Part shown: positions 8,995-21,596 of the stretch, piece by piece
How positions within the stretch are numbered: position 1 is the stretch's first letter
Layout of the letters: the number at the start of each line of letters is the position of its first letter
Source: Lepidodermella squamata
Lineage: Eukaryota; Gastrotricha
NCBI GenBank assembly: GCA_047495785.1
Contig: JBLDXI010000030.1
Location: 806,001 to 870,000, forward strand
DNA: 64,000 nucleotides
Reading direction: 5' to 3'
Position numbers and translations under genes: made by a program
The notes under the pieces: model-generated
What the model was told of the DNA's origin: nothing
The model's database searches: none
Seen by the model: only the letters and a program-made list of their open reading frames with translations

Positions 8995-11900
8995 TCATTC
9001 GTATTTAAGAATATATAAGGCGTACAGATTGATACCGAAGAAAACTGCCACTGCCATGACGAATCCAAGAGCATTCAGCAGATTCAAGACTGAAATACGA
9101 AGGCAGCCAAACTTCAGCACTTTTTTGGCCCATTTCGTCATATCGGTTGCCAGATACCCTAGTACCAGGTTGTAGAAACTGACCAGTCCTGTGTAAATCG
9201 CCATGTAGAAAATGTACTCGGTCAGCAGGATCATAGCAGCACTTTTCGGAACATCTTGCAAAACTTGATTCTGTGCTACTGTGAGAGCCAGCAAGATTGT
9301 GACTACGAACATGACTCGATCTGGCTTGTTAGCCTGCATGAGGGAAGCAGCCAGTTCCAAGAATGTGAGAACCAGACAAGGGCCGATGATGTTTAGCAGA
9401 TAGTAGTTGGGTCGTCTTCGAAAGGTTAGCGAGAAAACAGCCACACTAACTTTGCTTCCAATTGTCGGAGCGGCCAGCAATTTGACCTCGGATTTCTTTT
9501 CCTCACTCAGAATCTCCCACTCAGCTACTAGAGATAGATCATCGGGTGGGATGAGTGTCAGGTCAGAAAAAGCAGTAAGATTGACAGATCGATGAATGCC
9601 AAACTCGATTTCGCAGGTCTGAGTATGAAAGGGAAATTTTCGCAAATTCATCTCGCACGTTGACTTGTAGACGCCCACCCTCGACCAGTAGAACTGCATG
9701 TTCAGGTAGGTTTTATCAAGCGCCCTGATGACGAACACGAAATCGTCTCCGAGTTCACTGTCCACCATGTAGACATTGTCAGGGCTAGATCTGAAAGTGA
9801 GAGGAGGCAGCCAAAAGTCCTCCTTTTTGCCCACAAATACCCGTTCAGGCCCATCCAAGTCGAATGGCATTTCATCCCGCCGGCATGTCGTGACGTTCCA
9901 ACGAAGCTGGACGATTCCTGACAACGTTATTGTCTCATCCACCTCACTGATATCGAAAAATTGATCAACCACGAAAATTGCGCCGACTTTTGTTGCGTCG
10001 CCGTTGTTTGGCGGGGCACTCCGGTCAGCAGTGAAGTCCTTACATGGGCTCTTTGCAACGTCTGAATCTCGAATCCGTGGCGTAGCGGTTTCAATAGGTA
10101 GCGGAGGCATAGCTTCGGCGGCTTTTTCGGCAAAAGTCTTTTGCCTTGGAGATGCTGGGACAGGCGTAGTGGAGTATGTGGACTGCGTTTCTTGTATAGC
10201 TATTGTGTTTGCAGTGTACTGCGTTTCTTGAATAGGTTGTGTAGTCGGAATAGAGGAAAATTTCTTGCCAGAAGTGGACCCTGTGACTAGAGAAGGTGTA
10301 TCACTAGCTATGTTGCTTGTTGCACCACTGAAGTTGGGGATCGATGTAGTTGTGGAGTTCAATGAGATGGAAATCGACGTTGAAGTAGCGGGAAATGTCG
10401 ATGTAGTTGGTATTTTGAAAAAGAACTGCATTTCAAAGCCAGTTTTTGTTTGGTTAGAATCTGACATGCTTGAACTCATAATAACCATTATTTCAGAACC
10501 TTCAAATCCACTCAACGGCGGGATAGCTAGTTCAAGCTCATTTTCTACGGTAAAATTTGGTTTCGCCTCACGCAGCAGGTTGTTCCAGTTGTAGTTTGAA
10601 TCGCGACGCCTCATCTGTATGTTTCCATCAATAATCAGCGACATGTTGAGGATTCGATATGAAATGGATTGCGCGAGGGGAAACCGCAGCAGCCATTGGC
10701 AAACTTGGAAATCAACTCTCACCGGAGGCCATTTGCCAATCAAGACCGTATCAAATGGCCAGTCGATGACAGTCAAAGCCGGGCATGTTGTTTGGACCGG
10801 CATCAAATCAGGTGCAGCTCGCTTCTTCCGAGCAATAGAAATCGCTAAAATAAAGCTAATGAAAAAGGATTAAACCCGCCTTAGAATTACTTGTTGCATT
10901 TGTCGTAAACTCGACGTAAAGCCCCGTCTTGTATTGAAGCAACAGAATTACTGAATTTGTGGTGCTCTCAACTATGACCCAGAGACCGCCTGTTGTATTC
11001 GAAGGCCTGACAGCCGCAAGAGCTTTCGAGGTAGATGATCCGGGTGGCATTTCGTGAACAGTTAGCAGGACTATTAATTATTACAAAAAATAATAATTTT
11101 GATTTTTTAGGCTGTTATTTCACCATCGTTGCTGAAGTTTCCAAATTTATCTATCGCCTTGATTGAGAGTTTTACTAATCTGAAGAAGTAAATGTTCAAA
11201 ACTGCTCAAAAGTATAATAGCGTTACTTGAAAACGTTATCCGGGGTTGTGGTGAGCATCCATTGACAGAATCCAGATGTCGTGTCCACTTTAGCAAGGAC
11301 CAGCAACCAGTCACTAACATCGCTTCTGTTGTTCTGTCCAGCAAGCAACTCAGGTGTGCAGATTTGGACGCGCTTTTCGGCTGGGGCGCTTTTCTTCGCA
11401 TCGGATTCGCACTGCTGTCCATAGAAGCTCATAGGGCATTTGCAAGTGCTCTCGTAAATACATTCGCCACCGAGTGCGCACTTTTTGGGGCAAGCTTTAT
11501 CTAGACACGAGCAACTTTTGCCTATACGAAATTGATTATTGAAACGTAACTCATTTTGAATTTCATGTAAAACCCATGCGTCTGAGTTGCCAAGTATAGT
11601 TTGTTCCTGTACTGAAAGTATACCATAACTTCACGATTCGAGTCAGAATATGGCACAGGCAGGGTCTCTGCTGAGTTTTTCTGTGTTTCGTTTTTCCTCC
11701 AATCCACCCGAAACGGAGTTGAGTAGACTTCACCAGTTTGGTAATTGACCGAATCCATAGCAAGGTAAACCTCCGATTCACCAAATGTGTAATTTAAGAT
11801 TGTGTACCTGCCCGGTAAAATCAGTTGTAACGCAGTTCAATCATTGATCAATGTATTCCTCACTGCATAATACTGGTGGTAAAACTGCCTGGTGGTACAC

Positions 11901-13089
11901 TGACACGCCAAGCACACCACCGAGTGAATAGATAAGGTGCTGCCTTAGGTTTCACACCAATTGTAATTTCACCGAATTGCCAATTGATAGTTGTCAATGA
12001 AGGGCAACTTCCTTCTAATATTTCCGGCGTGGTTGTGGAGCCAAGCGTTGCTGGTATATTAGCTTCCACTTGCTCGAAGAAGATCTCGAGGCGGATGTAA
12101 AGTACATTTCCCGAACCAGTGAACAGCACTAATACAGAAGAACTATTACTCGTCACGGTCACAGTATTGTTGTTTCCAAGGTCAGATTGTCCGTATCGAC
12201 CGATAACAGGGGCTATGCCAGAATAACCGGCATCCAGCAACTCGATTCTAGCGACATCATTTAGTTGTTTGTTCCCAGAGATATCAAAAGTGAATAAAGA
12301 GATTTTCGAGAATTTGATCGCCTTTCCTTGTTCAGCAAAAATGCGCCATTGCAGCACGCAGTTCCAACACTCACCGGTGCTGACTAGGACTCCGCTTTTC
12401 ACGCCTCGGATCGTTGACTGTGGTGTCAAGGTAGCATTTGATACTTTTATCATGTTACTCTCGGTGTACTGACAAGTCGGGCCGAATGTATTTTCAGGGC
12501 ACAAGCATAACATCCCGTTGAGACATTTACCACTCCCACACGACTGTGGGCAGCTTAAACCCGTGGATTCTTTAGGAAAGAAATTGCTCAGACATAGAGG
12601 CCCCGAATCAGGAAAACTTACCATCTTCACAATAATCGCCACTATAGCGATAGCGGCATTTCGAACAAATACCAGTGGTCGTGCAGCTGCCTCCATTCGG
12701 ACAGGCCGCTTGAAAGAAGGTCTTTATCACATTGCTGCATTTGTTTTCATTCACTTACGGCCTTTTACGACGCATTTTGTTGGCGGGACGTCCCACGAGC
12801 CGTTCGCCAGGCATCGGTGGCTACTTAGAACATTAGAGCCGTCCATTACTTGAATGGTATCATTGAAATCGCGCGGCTTCGAGACTTCTTCTTGGGCGAT
12901 TTCTCTCCATTCGAAGGATGTTGCCGCGCTCTTGTAACGGTACTGACCGGGTAAAGTCCGAAACCCAGGGCACGTCGAGTGAGCTATAAAACAACCAGTA
13001 ATTTTCACGTAAATTGAGGAAAATCATTTCGTGCCTTCACAAATAAAATGTAAAAATGCCCATAGCTTTAGTGCTCTTCGGAATGACAT
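8995..13089 (-). CDS. Sushi/EGF/CUB-like Cys-loop receptor B
   Basis: Nine exons on minus: 13041-13089, 12759-12983, 12622-12708, 11864-12569, 11551-11807, 11227-11500, 11124-11179, 10891-11070, 8995-10844; all junctions in frame, 1227 aa. Order: signal peptide; sushi-like module (HRCLANGSWDVPPTKC, to about aa 91); EGF-like modules at about 92-120 and 121-165; two CUB-like segments; a third EGF (KKCALGGECIYESTCKCP) near 445-480; another CUB-like region; a basic ARKKR site at about aa 616-620; a CUB-like segment (CPALTVIDWPF); a Ser/Thr-rich linker; then a complete pentameric-channel subunit with 13-residue Cys-loop, M1-M4 and a short C-terminus. M2 has D-R at -1'/0', Thr 6', Leu 9', Thr 12' and an unusual polar Gln-Asn-Gln at 15'-17'. 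No vicinal cysteines in loop C, so not a classic nicotinic alpha subunit. Probably a plasma-membrane channel with a large matrix-facing ectodomain. The first donor could also be GC six nt downstream in the same phase. Confidence 0.9.
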
Positions 13090-14576
13090 TGTTTTTTCAA
13101 CCTCTATATCTGCAGGAGAATGTACAGCACTGTCAAAATTTCATGTGCGGTTAACCGATGAGGGAAATTTAATTTAGCGGCTTTATTTACTCGGCTCAGC
13201 TACTTTTGCCTACCGACTATAACAGCTGGCATCGTTTCGATCTGCAATCTAGTCTTGTATATGCAATTTTTATTTTCTGAAGTTTAATTGAAATTATGAC
13301 AGGATATTAAAACACTGCAGGGTGTTCTATGTTGAGGCCGTTGATTGCCAGCACCGCGTTAGCTACTTGGGCGTCGAAAAGCTTCGATTGCTTACCGTTG
13401 AACTAATTGGCAGCGAACCAACAGAATTTCGCTGTGCTTTATACGCCATGAGAGTTGATAATGACCCTGAACCCTGAACCCTGAAAATTGCCCCTTGCCC
13501 TTTGCCCCTTGGATCATCCCCCATCTTGGCCGGGCTAGACAACAAAATGAGAATTTATCCCACTGTTTCGTTAATTTGAGAGGATTGAGAGCCTGTTTTA
13601 ACGGAAAATCTTCAACATTCTCGCTTCGATCGGTTTTTAGTTGTAATGACTAGTCATTTTTGCAAATACAGCAATTTTTCATCTCTGGCAGCTCCGAGAT
13701 CTAAGATCGCACCCTGCTCGTTGAAATGGACAGAAACCTGACCTTGAAGTTGAACGGTAAAACTTCCATTGCTGAGTAAACATCACAAGTTTATTTGTTC
13801 GGAAATCAGAGTGAAATCGCTTTTTAGATAGTAAGAGAAAGGTATCAAAAGCCTTTTTTCAGCTGTTTACTTTAATAGCAAGGGGAGAATGACACCACGG
13901 AGCATACGTTGACAGAGCAAATTTTGAGTTTTTTGTTATCCTTCGGTTAATAGGACAGGAGTATGGGAAAGTGCTATGAAAGGCATAGTTTTAGTCGGAA
14001 AAGTGGTGGGACAAGAAAGCCGGTTTGTATAATGTGTAGTTTACTCAGATCGATGCCCACAACTCGATACTATGAATTATATTTTTTCAGGGAAAGCAAG
14101 CTTAAATTTGCAAGCCAATTTGGAGTGCGCGTAAAACTTTTTTAGTTTGATTTTTCGAGCGAGAATACCATATTCAATCGATGGAGTATTGTCTGAATTA
14201 TTTTTTGGTATAAAACCGACGCGATATTTGAAAGTAACCCTTTGACATCTTCCCGCGACAATTTGTTAAAAAATAGTGTAATTTACATAAATCCATGACC
14301 CAAGATGCACTGAGTCTAGTCCAATAGGGTTGATGTTCAAAAGCTGTGAAAAGCCAATCAAATCAAAGTCAAAATGAAGAAGTGGGATAATGAATAAATG
14401 ATACGTGAAGCCTGGAGTTAAAGCCTGACATCAAAGCTCTGATAATTTAAGCTCGTCATTCATCGATTAAGAACTTCATGCGGGAGAAATTCGAAGAGTT
14501 TGAAGCGATGTAAAGGGATTAGGTAAACATTCCTTATTAGGTAGAAATTCCTTTCGGTATTTGTTTAGCCGTATTT
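13090..14576. other. Intergenic with dispersed repeat
   Basis: No coding exon supported. Contains a three-fold AACCCTG run near 13460 and the dispersed repeat at 13515-13715; the rest is AT-rich and unremarkable. Confidence 0.5.
13515..13715 (+). repeat. Dispersed repeat copy 1
   Basis: About 200 nt similar throughout, with small gaps, to 58252-58470 in the same orientation. Shared landmarks: GGATCATCCC at the left, AATGACTAGTCATTTT in the middle, TTTGCAAATACAGCAA and AAGATCGCACCCTGC at the right. No open frame is conserved. Probably a low-copy transposon fragment. Confidence 0.75.
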
Positions 14577-15040
14577 GAGAATATCGCAACCGCCATGATG
14601 AATCCCAAGGCATTCAGAAGACTCAAGACTGAAATACGGAGGCAGCCAAACTTCAGCACTTTATTCAGGTCACGCAAACTACGGCGATTTCGAGTTGGCG
14701 CGGACACTGTATGTATCTCATATAATAGGCCTTCTATAGCTTGAACCTGTTGTAAAATCAGCCGAGAATTCTGTTACCAGACCATATTTGTATCGCAGAT
14801 GCAAAATGATAGAATTAGTTTCGGCATTCATAATTGCCGCTGAATCAGCGTTTCCAGATGGTCCAATTTTACCTAGAAAGGTTGTCTTGAATGATCCTGG
14901 CCGCATCTCATAAGCAAAGAGCCAGACTGTAAGGAAGGCAATGATTCGTCAAGCTGAATACACAGCACTATAACCCTACCATCTTTCTGAAAGTACCCAG
15001 AGCCGTTGATCGCCCACCCGGCTACCACCAGCTCGTCATG
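14577..15040 (-). pseudogene. Relic of a fifth large Cys-loop receptor
   Basis: Three fragments in correct minus-strand order match receptor B. At 14980-15031: VAGWAINGSGYFQKDG with a retained GT donor, like the 56-nt exon. At 14740-14905: EMRPGSFKTTFLGKIGPSGN...EFSADFTTG, like exon 10891-11070. At 14577-14668: the M4 segment LKFGCLRISVLSLLNALGF. The roughly 1.7 kb coding the cleavage site, linker, ligand-binding domain and M1-M3 is missing, and nothing upstream of the small exon remains. An internally deleted, 5'-truncated duplicate. Confidence 0.7.
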
Positions 15041-15320
15041 ATTTCGGCCTCATAACTGCAATTTTCGAGAGCCGAATAATATAAAAAAACAAAAATGCTT
15101 GTTGAATCACAAAAAATCATTCTATTTTGAGGTTTTGTTTAAAAGTGGAGCAACGTGCCAGCTGCGGATGCGTCGATTCCAGGCTTTTAAATTGAAATTT
15201 AAAAACTGGATATTTCACGCTATACATTTTTATTCTAGTTGAAAAGCGAGAAAGTGAACAGCGTGCAAAGCTTGCAAAGTGATATAGTAAAATTTAACTC
15301 AAACTGTTCCATTCAGTGCC

Positions 15321-18300
15321 TTATTCGTAGTTGAGAACATAAAGGCCATACAAATTGATTCCCAAAAAGAACGCCACTGCGAGAATGAAGCCGATTGCGT
15401 TCAAGAAATTCAGCAGAGTCACCTTGCAAAATAAGACAGAAATTGGCTTCTTGCCAGTCTTACGCATTTCCGTCGCTAGGTACCCGAGAAGCAGGTTGTA
15501 AAGCGTAACCAACCCAGTGTAGACCGACATGTAGAAGATGTACTCTGTCAGAAGGATCCTCTCAGCACTTTTCGGTACATCGGCCAAGACCTGATTCTGG
15601 GCAACAGTCAGAGCCAGTAGGATTGTGACCACAAACATGACCCGATCTGGCTTACTAGCATGCATTAGAAACGCAGCAAGTTCCAAGAAAGTTAGAATCA
15701 AACAAGGCCCGATTATGTTCAGCAGGTAGTAATTCGGCCGTCTGCGATAAGTTAGGGAGAAAACTGCAACACTGACTCTACTCCCAATTGTAGCAGCTGG
15801 CCATAGCTTGACTTCAGCCTTAGTTTGCCCCGGCAAGATCTGCCACAGAGCGATTGATGATAACGTATCTGGCGTGATAATCCGCAGATAATCCGCGGAA
15901 AACCCTGTCAGATTGACCGAGCGATGAATCCCGAACTCAATCTTACACGTTTGGGTATCGAACGGGAATTTCCTCAGATTCATCTCGCATGTCGATTTGT
16001 AGACACCCACCCTCGACCAGTAGAACTGCATGCTTAGGTAAGTATCATCAAGGGGCTTGATTATGAACACGAAGTCGTCCCCCAACTGGCTTTTGACCAT
16101 GTAGACATTATCAGGGCTCGATCTGAATGTCAAAGGGGGTAGCCAGAATTGCTCCTTCGAACCAACGAAAACCCTCTCCGCAGCGTTGATTTCGACAGGT
16201 ATTTCATTTCGTTTACAGGTTGTAATGTTCCATCGGAGTTGTAGTATCCCTGAGACTATTATCGTCTCTTCGACTTCCTTAATCCCGAAAAATTGGTCGA
16301 TAACGAAAATCGCGCCAATATCCGTTGGGTTATCGTTGTTAGGTGGAGCACTACGGTCTGCGCTATAGTCGTGGCATGTGCCGTTGGTGATATCTGTATC
16401 TCGCACTCTTGGGGTTGCCGTTTCAGTCGGAAGTTGGGGTAGAGCTTCGGCTGCCTTTTCTATAACAGTCATTTGCGTTTGAAGAGGAGTTGGAAAGGTT
16501 GGTATCTCTATTGTAGTTGGCGCGCTTGTTGCAGTAGTTACCCATAGTATTGTTGTTGGTAGAGAACTCGAACTACTCCAGCTCGATGTCGTACTGTCAC
16601 TCAAGCTTGAATTTGAATTTGAAATCGTAGATGCTGTTGTAGTCGAAGTCGTAGTAGTTGTTGTTGTCGTCGTCGGTAGTTCGAAATTGAGCTTCATTTG
16701 GAATCCTGATTTCGCATCAGCCAGGTCAGACTTCCCGGTGTTTAGAACGACCAAAAGTTCTGTATTCACAGTTCCATTCAACCAATCGAATCGCTGCATC
16801 CCCTCAGGTTTCGTTAGGCTGAAATCAGCCGAGAACGTTCGATTCGCAATGTTCCAGCTGTTGCTGTTGTCGCGGCGGCGAATTACAAGATTTCCGTCTC
16901 GCTTCAGATCAATGTTCATAAACTGGTAGGAAAAATCGAGAGCGAATGGGTAGCGTATCAGCCACTGGCAAACTGTTAGGTTCGTCCTGGAAGCAGGCCA
17001 TTTCCCAATCACGCCCGTCTCCATCGGCCAGTCTATAACTGCGAAGACCGGGCAGGTTCCGTCAACTGGTGGTAAGTCGGGAGCAGCTCGCTTTGCCTTA
17101 CTTTTAGTAACTGGAGCCTCTGGGAAAAATGGCGAAATAAAAAATATTAAACAATGGAAATGTTTATACCAGGGTTGAAATCTGCGCTAAATTGTATGTA
17201 TAACCCGGGCTGATATCGGAGGAGTAGAATCATCGTGCTAGCTGTGCCGTTCTTAAAAGTCAGACCCCTCGGGGTGGAAGGGGTTATCTCTACCAAAGGA
17301 GTAGCTAGGACAGATCCAGTTGCCAATTCGTGGATCGAGAAAATAACTTTAAGAAGGAACATCGTTAGAGTTAGCTTTGGAAAATCAGTTTCCTTACCGT
17401 CATCCCGAAAATACCCCATAGAATCGATGGCTTTTATGACAACGTTGTTGATCCTGGATAGGATTCATTATAATGAAAGGATTAAAAGATGAGTCCGGCT
17501 TACGTGAAAGTTTGATTAGCATAGGTTGAGATCATCCACTGGCAGAATCCTGACTTTGCCTGGAATTTGAGTAGAATCATACCCCTTCCATTGATATTTG
17601 TCAGATTATTCTGCCCAGCCACCAATGCCGAATTACATACGGTGTTTTTTATGGGATACATATCTTCAAAAAAGTGGTTGGTGTACATTTAAATAATAGC
17701 GGATCGTGGCATTACTGCTATTCGTATCAAAATTGAACTCGCACGAGACTCCATAGTAGTTAGCCGGGCATTGGCAAGTGTCCTTGTAAATGCAGAACCC
17801 ATCATTTTGACATGGCTTGGAGCATGAAGGGACTATACAAAAAACCTATCTCTAAATCAACAATAAATATCGTAAATATTCACCTAATTTGAATTTTGCG
17901 TAGAATCCATTGGTTCTAGGGATTGTATGACCTCTAGAAACGTAGTAAACCTGAACTTCACGGTTAGAATCAGAGTACGGCAAGGGCAGAAGCGTGTCGG
18001 AAAACGACTCAGACGCACGGGCACGTATATCAATCGAAAACGGGGTCGTGAAAATAGTTCCTGTTGTGTAGTTGATCGAATGCATTGCTAGGTATATCCC
18101 CGCGTCGCTGTTTACGGTGTAGTTAAGGAACCGGTATCTGTGGCATAATTTGTATTAAGGCGAATCGATGATTCATCAATATTACTGTAAAACGCTGTCA
18201 GGTGGAATGATGAAGCGCCAAGTGCATGTTTCTGAGATTGAACTGTAAATACTTGTTGCATTCACGCCAATAACCTCCTCTGTCGAGAATCGCCAGTCAA

Positions 18301-19395
18301 TTGTTGTCAGTGCGTTGCATTGAGGACCAATCTCAGGGAATGATTTGTCGCTATCAGCGCTCAAATAATTCGACCCATTGACCTGTTCAAAGTACATATC
18401 ATATCGAACGAAAAGGCCTGCCGCGGTTGAAGACAACCATAGTAGCACCGATGAGGTATTGCTCGTGACGGATTTTGCGTTTCCAGGAACCAGTTCACTA
18501 GATCGCAATTCAGCGAGTTTCGTTGCAACTCCGGAATTGCCAAAGTCGAACACTTGGAATTTCGCCTCGTTGTTGAGAGTTACATTGCCAGTAGAGTTGA
18601 CCACTGTCAGAAAAATTCCAGAGAGCTTTACAGCCTTGCCTGGATCCGCAAAAATCCGCCATTGGAACAGTCCATTGCCAAGTATGTAGTAACCGTCGAT
18701 TACTCCGTTTTGAACGTTTTGAATTGTCGTGTCGCGTGACAAAAGATACAATTGTTTCGTCATTTTATAGCCGACTTTGTGCTGACAGTAACGGCCGCGC
18801 ATATCAGCCGGACAGGCGCAGGCTTTGCCATTCAAACATGTGCCATTAGTGCAACCAAGTGAGCAGCTAGAAGCAGCTAAAATACAAGTAAAATAGTCAG
18901 AAAATGGCTTCAAAAAACATAAGTTACCATCTTCGCAATAAGTACCACTGTAACCATAATAACAATTGCATTGATCATTTCCATTACACCAACCACCGTT
19001 TGCGCAACCAGCTTAACAGTTGAACATTCAAAATTCAAATATTCGCTTGTAAAGGGCTTGTAAAGCTTACAGCCTGAAGCGCATGGAGCCGGAGCTACGT
19101 CCCAAGTGTTATCGCTCAAGCACCGGTGCTCCCTTTTCGGCGCCCAATTGACCAATATTCGAATTGTGTCGTTGATTTTGTTGAACTTGGCTACGTCACC
19201 TTGCGAGATATTTTGCCATATGTAAGACGTAGCATTTGGGGAGCCGGTCATGTACTGAAACTGCACCCCTAATGTCCTGAAATATGGACAAGTTGCCCAG
19301 ACTGAAACAAGTAACGATTAATAGGTGATTTATTCAGTGAAATTTTCACCTTCAGAACTTTGCTGCAGGAAAATGAGGAGAGTCAAAGCTAACAT
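15321..19395 (-). CDS. Sushi/EGF/CUB-like Cys-loop receptor C
   Basis: Ten exons on minus: 19350-19395, 19071-19301, 18928-19011, 18186-18876, 17884-18137, 17716-17832, 17504-17663, 17398-17453, 17170-17346, 15321-17119; 1204 aa, introns 48-59 nt, all in frame. Signal peptide MLALTLLIFLQQSS, sushi-like module ending HRCLSDNTWDVAPAPC, EGF modules at about aa 93-120 (CANGGWCNGNDQCNC), 121-155 (CTNGTCLNGKACAC) and 436-474 (CQNDGFCIYKDTCQC), CUB-like blocks between them, a KSKAKR basic site near aa 611-616, a Thr/Ser mucin-like linker, then ligand-binding domain, 13-residue Cys-loop and M1-M4. It has one intron (17664-17715) that receptor B lacks, placed after the third EGF; without it the frame would be lost. 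Same D-R and polar upper M2 as its paralogues. Ligand unknown. Confidence 0.9.
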
Positions 19396-19862
19396 AATAC
19401 GCGGTTTTTTGAATATATTCAATTCAGCATAACGAACCTTCCATGTGGGAACTCAGTTTTATGAAGCAGATTCTCGAAGGCAATACTTTGATGCTGGCTG
19501 GCAGGAAATTGAACTTGATCCAGGCATCGAATACCGGAAAGCAAGTGTCGAAATATTGGCATTTTTCAATTATCTTTTCTATTTTTGCCGCGAGCTTGGA
19601 GCATAAGTGTAACTATGGAGCTGAAAGTTTCATAAATGGACTACATTCACATTGGACAACGCGGAAACCGCAGAACATCCTTTGAAAATAAATCGACTTA
19701 CTATGCATATTTGGGCAAACATTGAAATTAGCAGGTTTTGAAAAGGAAAACGTGATTGGAATCCAAATTTGCATACTCAGGCGCATCGGCTTACATTCTG
19801 AGCTTATTCTATACACAACGTAAAAGGAAGCAATTTCATGCCTTAAAGTATTCTGCATATAA
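19396..19862. other. Divergent intergenic region
   Basis: Separates receptor C (minus) from the phospholipase gene (plus). No exon seen. GCATATAAA just before 19863 is the only TATA-like element. Confidence 0.4.
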
Positions 19863-20966
19863 ATGCTATCAAACTTCCATTTCACAATTTTAGCGTTGTA
19901 TTTACTCACCATTACAAAATCCCTTGAATATTACCGCAGTTACTCGCCCCAACCGCTCAATCGATGGATGACTAACCTACCAGTCGAGGTTCGCCAACGC
20001 CCATTAAACCAATTAGCCATTCCAGGTTCCCACAACGCTTTCACCTATCACCTTGATACGACCTACAAAGCGGATTTCGCTCCGGATAAAAAAGGCATCG
20101 CATGGGCTAACATGAATATTTTCAAAATGTTCCCGGTTTGGATAATTGCGAGACGAGCAGTTTTGGCTGTGGTCAATAATTGGGCGAAAACTCAAGATGC
20201 TACGTTTTCGGAACAGTTAGCTATCGGCATTAGATACTTCGACATCAGGTTGGCCTATGATGCTCGAAATGACATGGTACGAATAGTCCACGGTCTTTTC
20301 GGCCGTGAAATTGAAGATATTGTTGGTTTTTTTTAACATGGAATTCTAACTATAATTTAAAATATACAGCTCATAGAATTGAAGGGATTCCTGGATGACA
20401 ACCCGGGAGAAGTCGTTTTTCTAGGTCTTAATCAGTTCCATGCGATGAAGGCCAGTCATCATGCAGCTTTGAAGAACCTTTTTCGCGATATTTTTGGCGA
20501 CAGAATCGCAACGGCTAAAATTTACGATAGGAATAGTAGAGCTATGACGTTGGAAAGGCTCGCGGAGGCTAATCAACAACTGGTTATTTTCAGTGGATTA
20601 CCTGATCTGAGGGACGGTCTCTACTGGGGCCCACATTTCTTCGGAAACCCATGGCCCCAAACGACTAAATATGGAGAAATGAGGACTTTTTTGACGAGGC
20701 TTCACACAAACCGCCGCCCTGCGAATCCACGGAGATTTCTTATCTATCAAGGCATTCTGACACCAAATGCAGATTACATTGCTAGTAAGCTAGGAATCTT
20801 TGGTAAGCTGAAAGGTCTTGCTCTAGACGGCACTTGGACAACTGTTGAGTGGCTGCGACAGCTGAAGTCTGATGAGAACAGAATTCTTGGGAAATTGAAC
20901 ATAATCATGGCTGATTTCGTCGACAATTACGAATTGGCGAGGCATGTTATTGATATGAACTTTTGA
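19863..20966 (+). CDS. PI-PLC X-domain protein (PLCXD-like), secreted
   Basis: Two exons, 19863-20321 and 20370-20966, with a 48-nt intron in phase 0; 351 aa. Signal peptide MLSNFHFTILALYLLTITKS, then a single PI-PLC X domain: LNQLAIPGSHNAFTYHLD with the first catalytic His, RYFDIRLAYD, and VHGLFGREIEDI with the second His, then ELKGFLDDNPGEVVFLGLNQF. This is the layout of PLCXD1-3-type proteins, which carry only the X domain and lack Y, PH and C2 domains; length fits the family. The signal peptide suggests an extracellular or luminal enzyme, unlike cytosolic mammalian PLCXDs. Predicted to hydrolyse phosphoinositide-like or GPI-like lipids; substrate not established. An AATAAA lies about 40 nt after the stop. 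Confidence 0.88.
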
Positions 20967-21596
20967 CGGATGATGAAGATTCATTCACAACATAGTTATA
21001 AATATGTTCAATAAAGAAAGTCTCCGCATTTTCACAACATTTTATTTGGAAATTCCATATAAACTTATAGAGGCGAAGCTTAGAAGTTTCAAGAGATTTC
21101 AGCACAATTTGATAATCAAGTTTACGAAAATCAACTTGTCACAAAACAAATCAAGTTTATCAATGTGAAAATGAGAAAATAAGTGATGAATGAATTATGT
21201 GTAATATATATTTACAGTTTTAATTATATAAATTAATTTAATATTAATTTTTCAATATTTTTTTGGAAAATTTAAATAATTGAATTCCCCTGAATTCCGT
21301 GCCAAGCATCATTTCATTATGCACCAAATTATTCCACGTCCCAAATTCAAAACACCGCCCCAAACCCTAACCCTAACCAGGTAAATAACCAAATAGAATC
21401 GTTAGGAATTAAACTGAATAATAATTCGGTACCGCATTACGATTCCCACGTCCTATTTTTGAGGATATTGAATCAATCAAAAAGAAAAAATCGCCAAATC
21501 GGAAAAGCCGTATCCCCTGATCATGAGATCACATCAGACTTGAGTAAGCTTTCATATTCATTCATTTTGCATTCACAGAATTTCAGTCGCACAGAA
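20967..21596. other. Convergent intergenic region, AT-rich
   Basis: Holds the polyadenylation region of the phospholipase gene (AATAAA near 21010) and presumably that of receptor D. Contains CCCTAACCCTAACC at 21365-21378. No gene seen. Confidence 0.5.

Noticed and set aside
13320-13380. Minus-strand peptide VANAVLAINGLNIE as a second receptor relic
   Set aside because: Resembles the small relic exon VAGWAINGSGYF only over a few residues and has no neighbouring exons.
21365-21378. CCCTAACCCTAACC as telomeric repeat
   Set aside because: Only two and a third units, single occurrence in an internal position; can arise by chance. It does not establish the telomere type.
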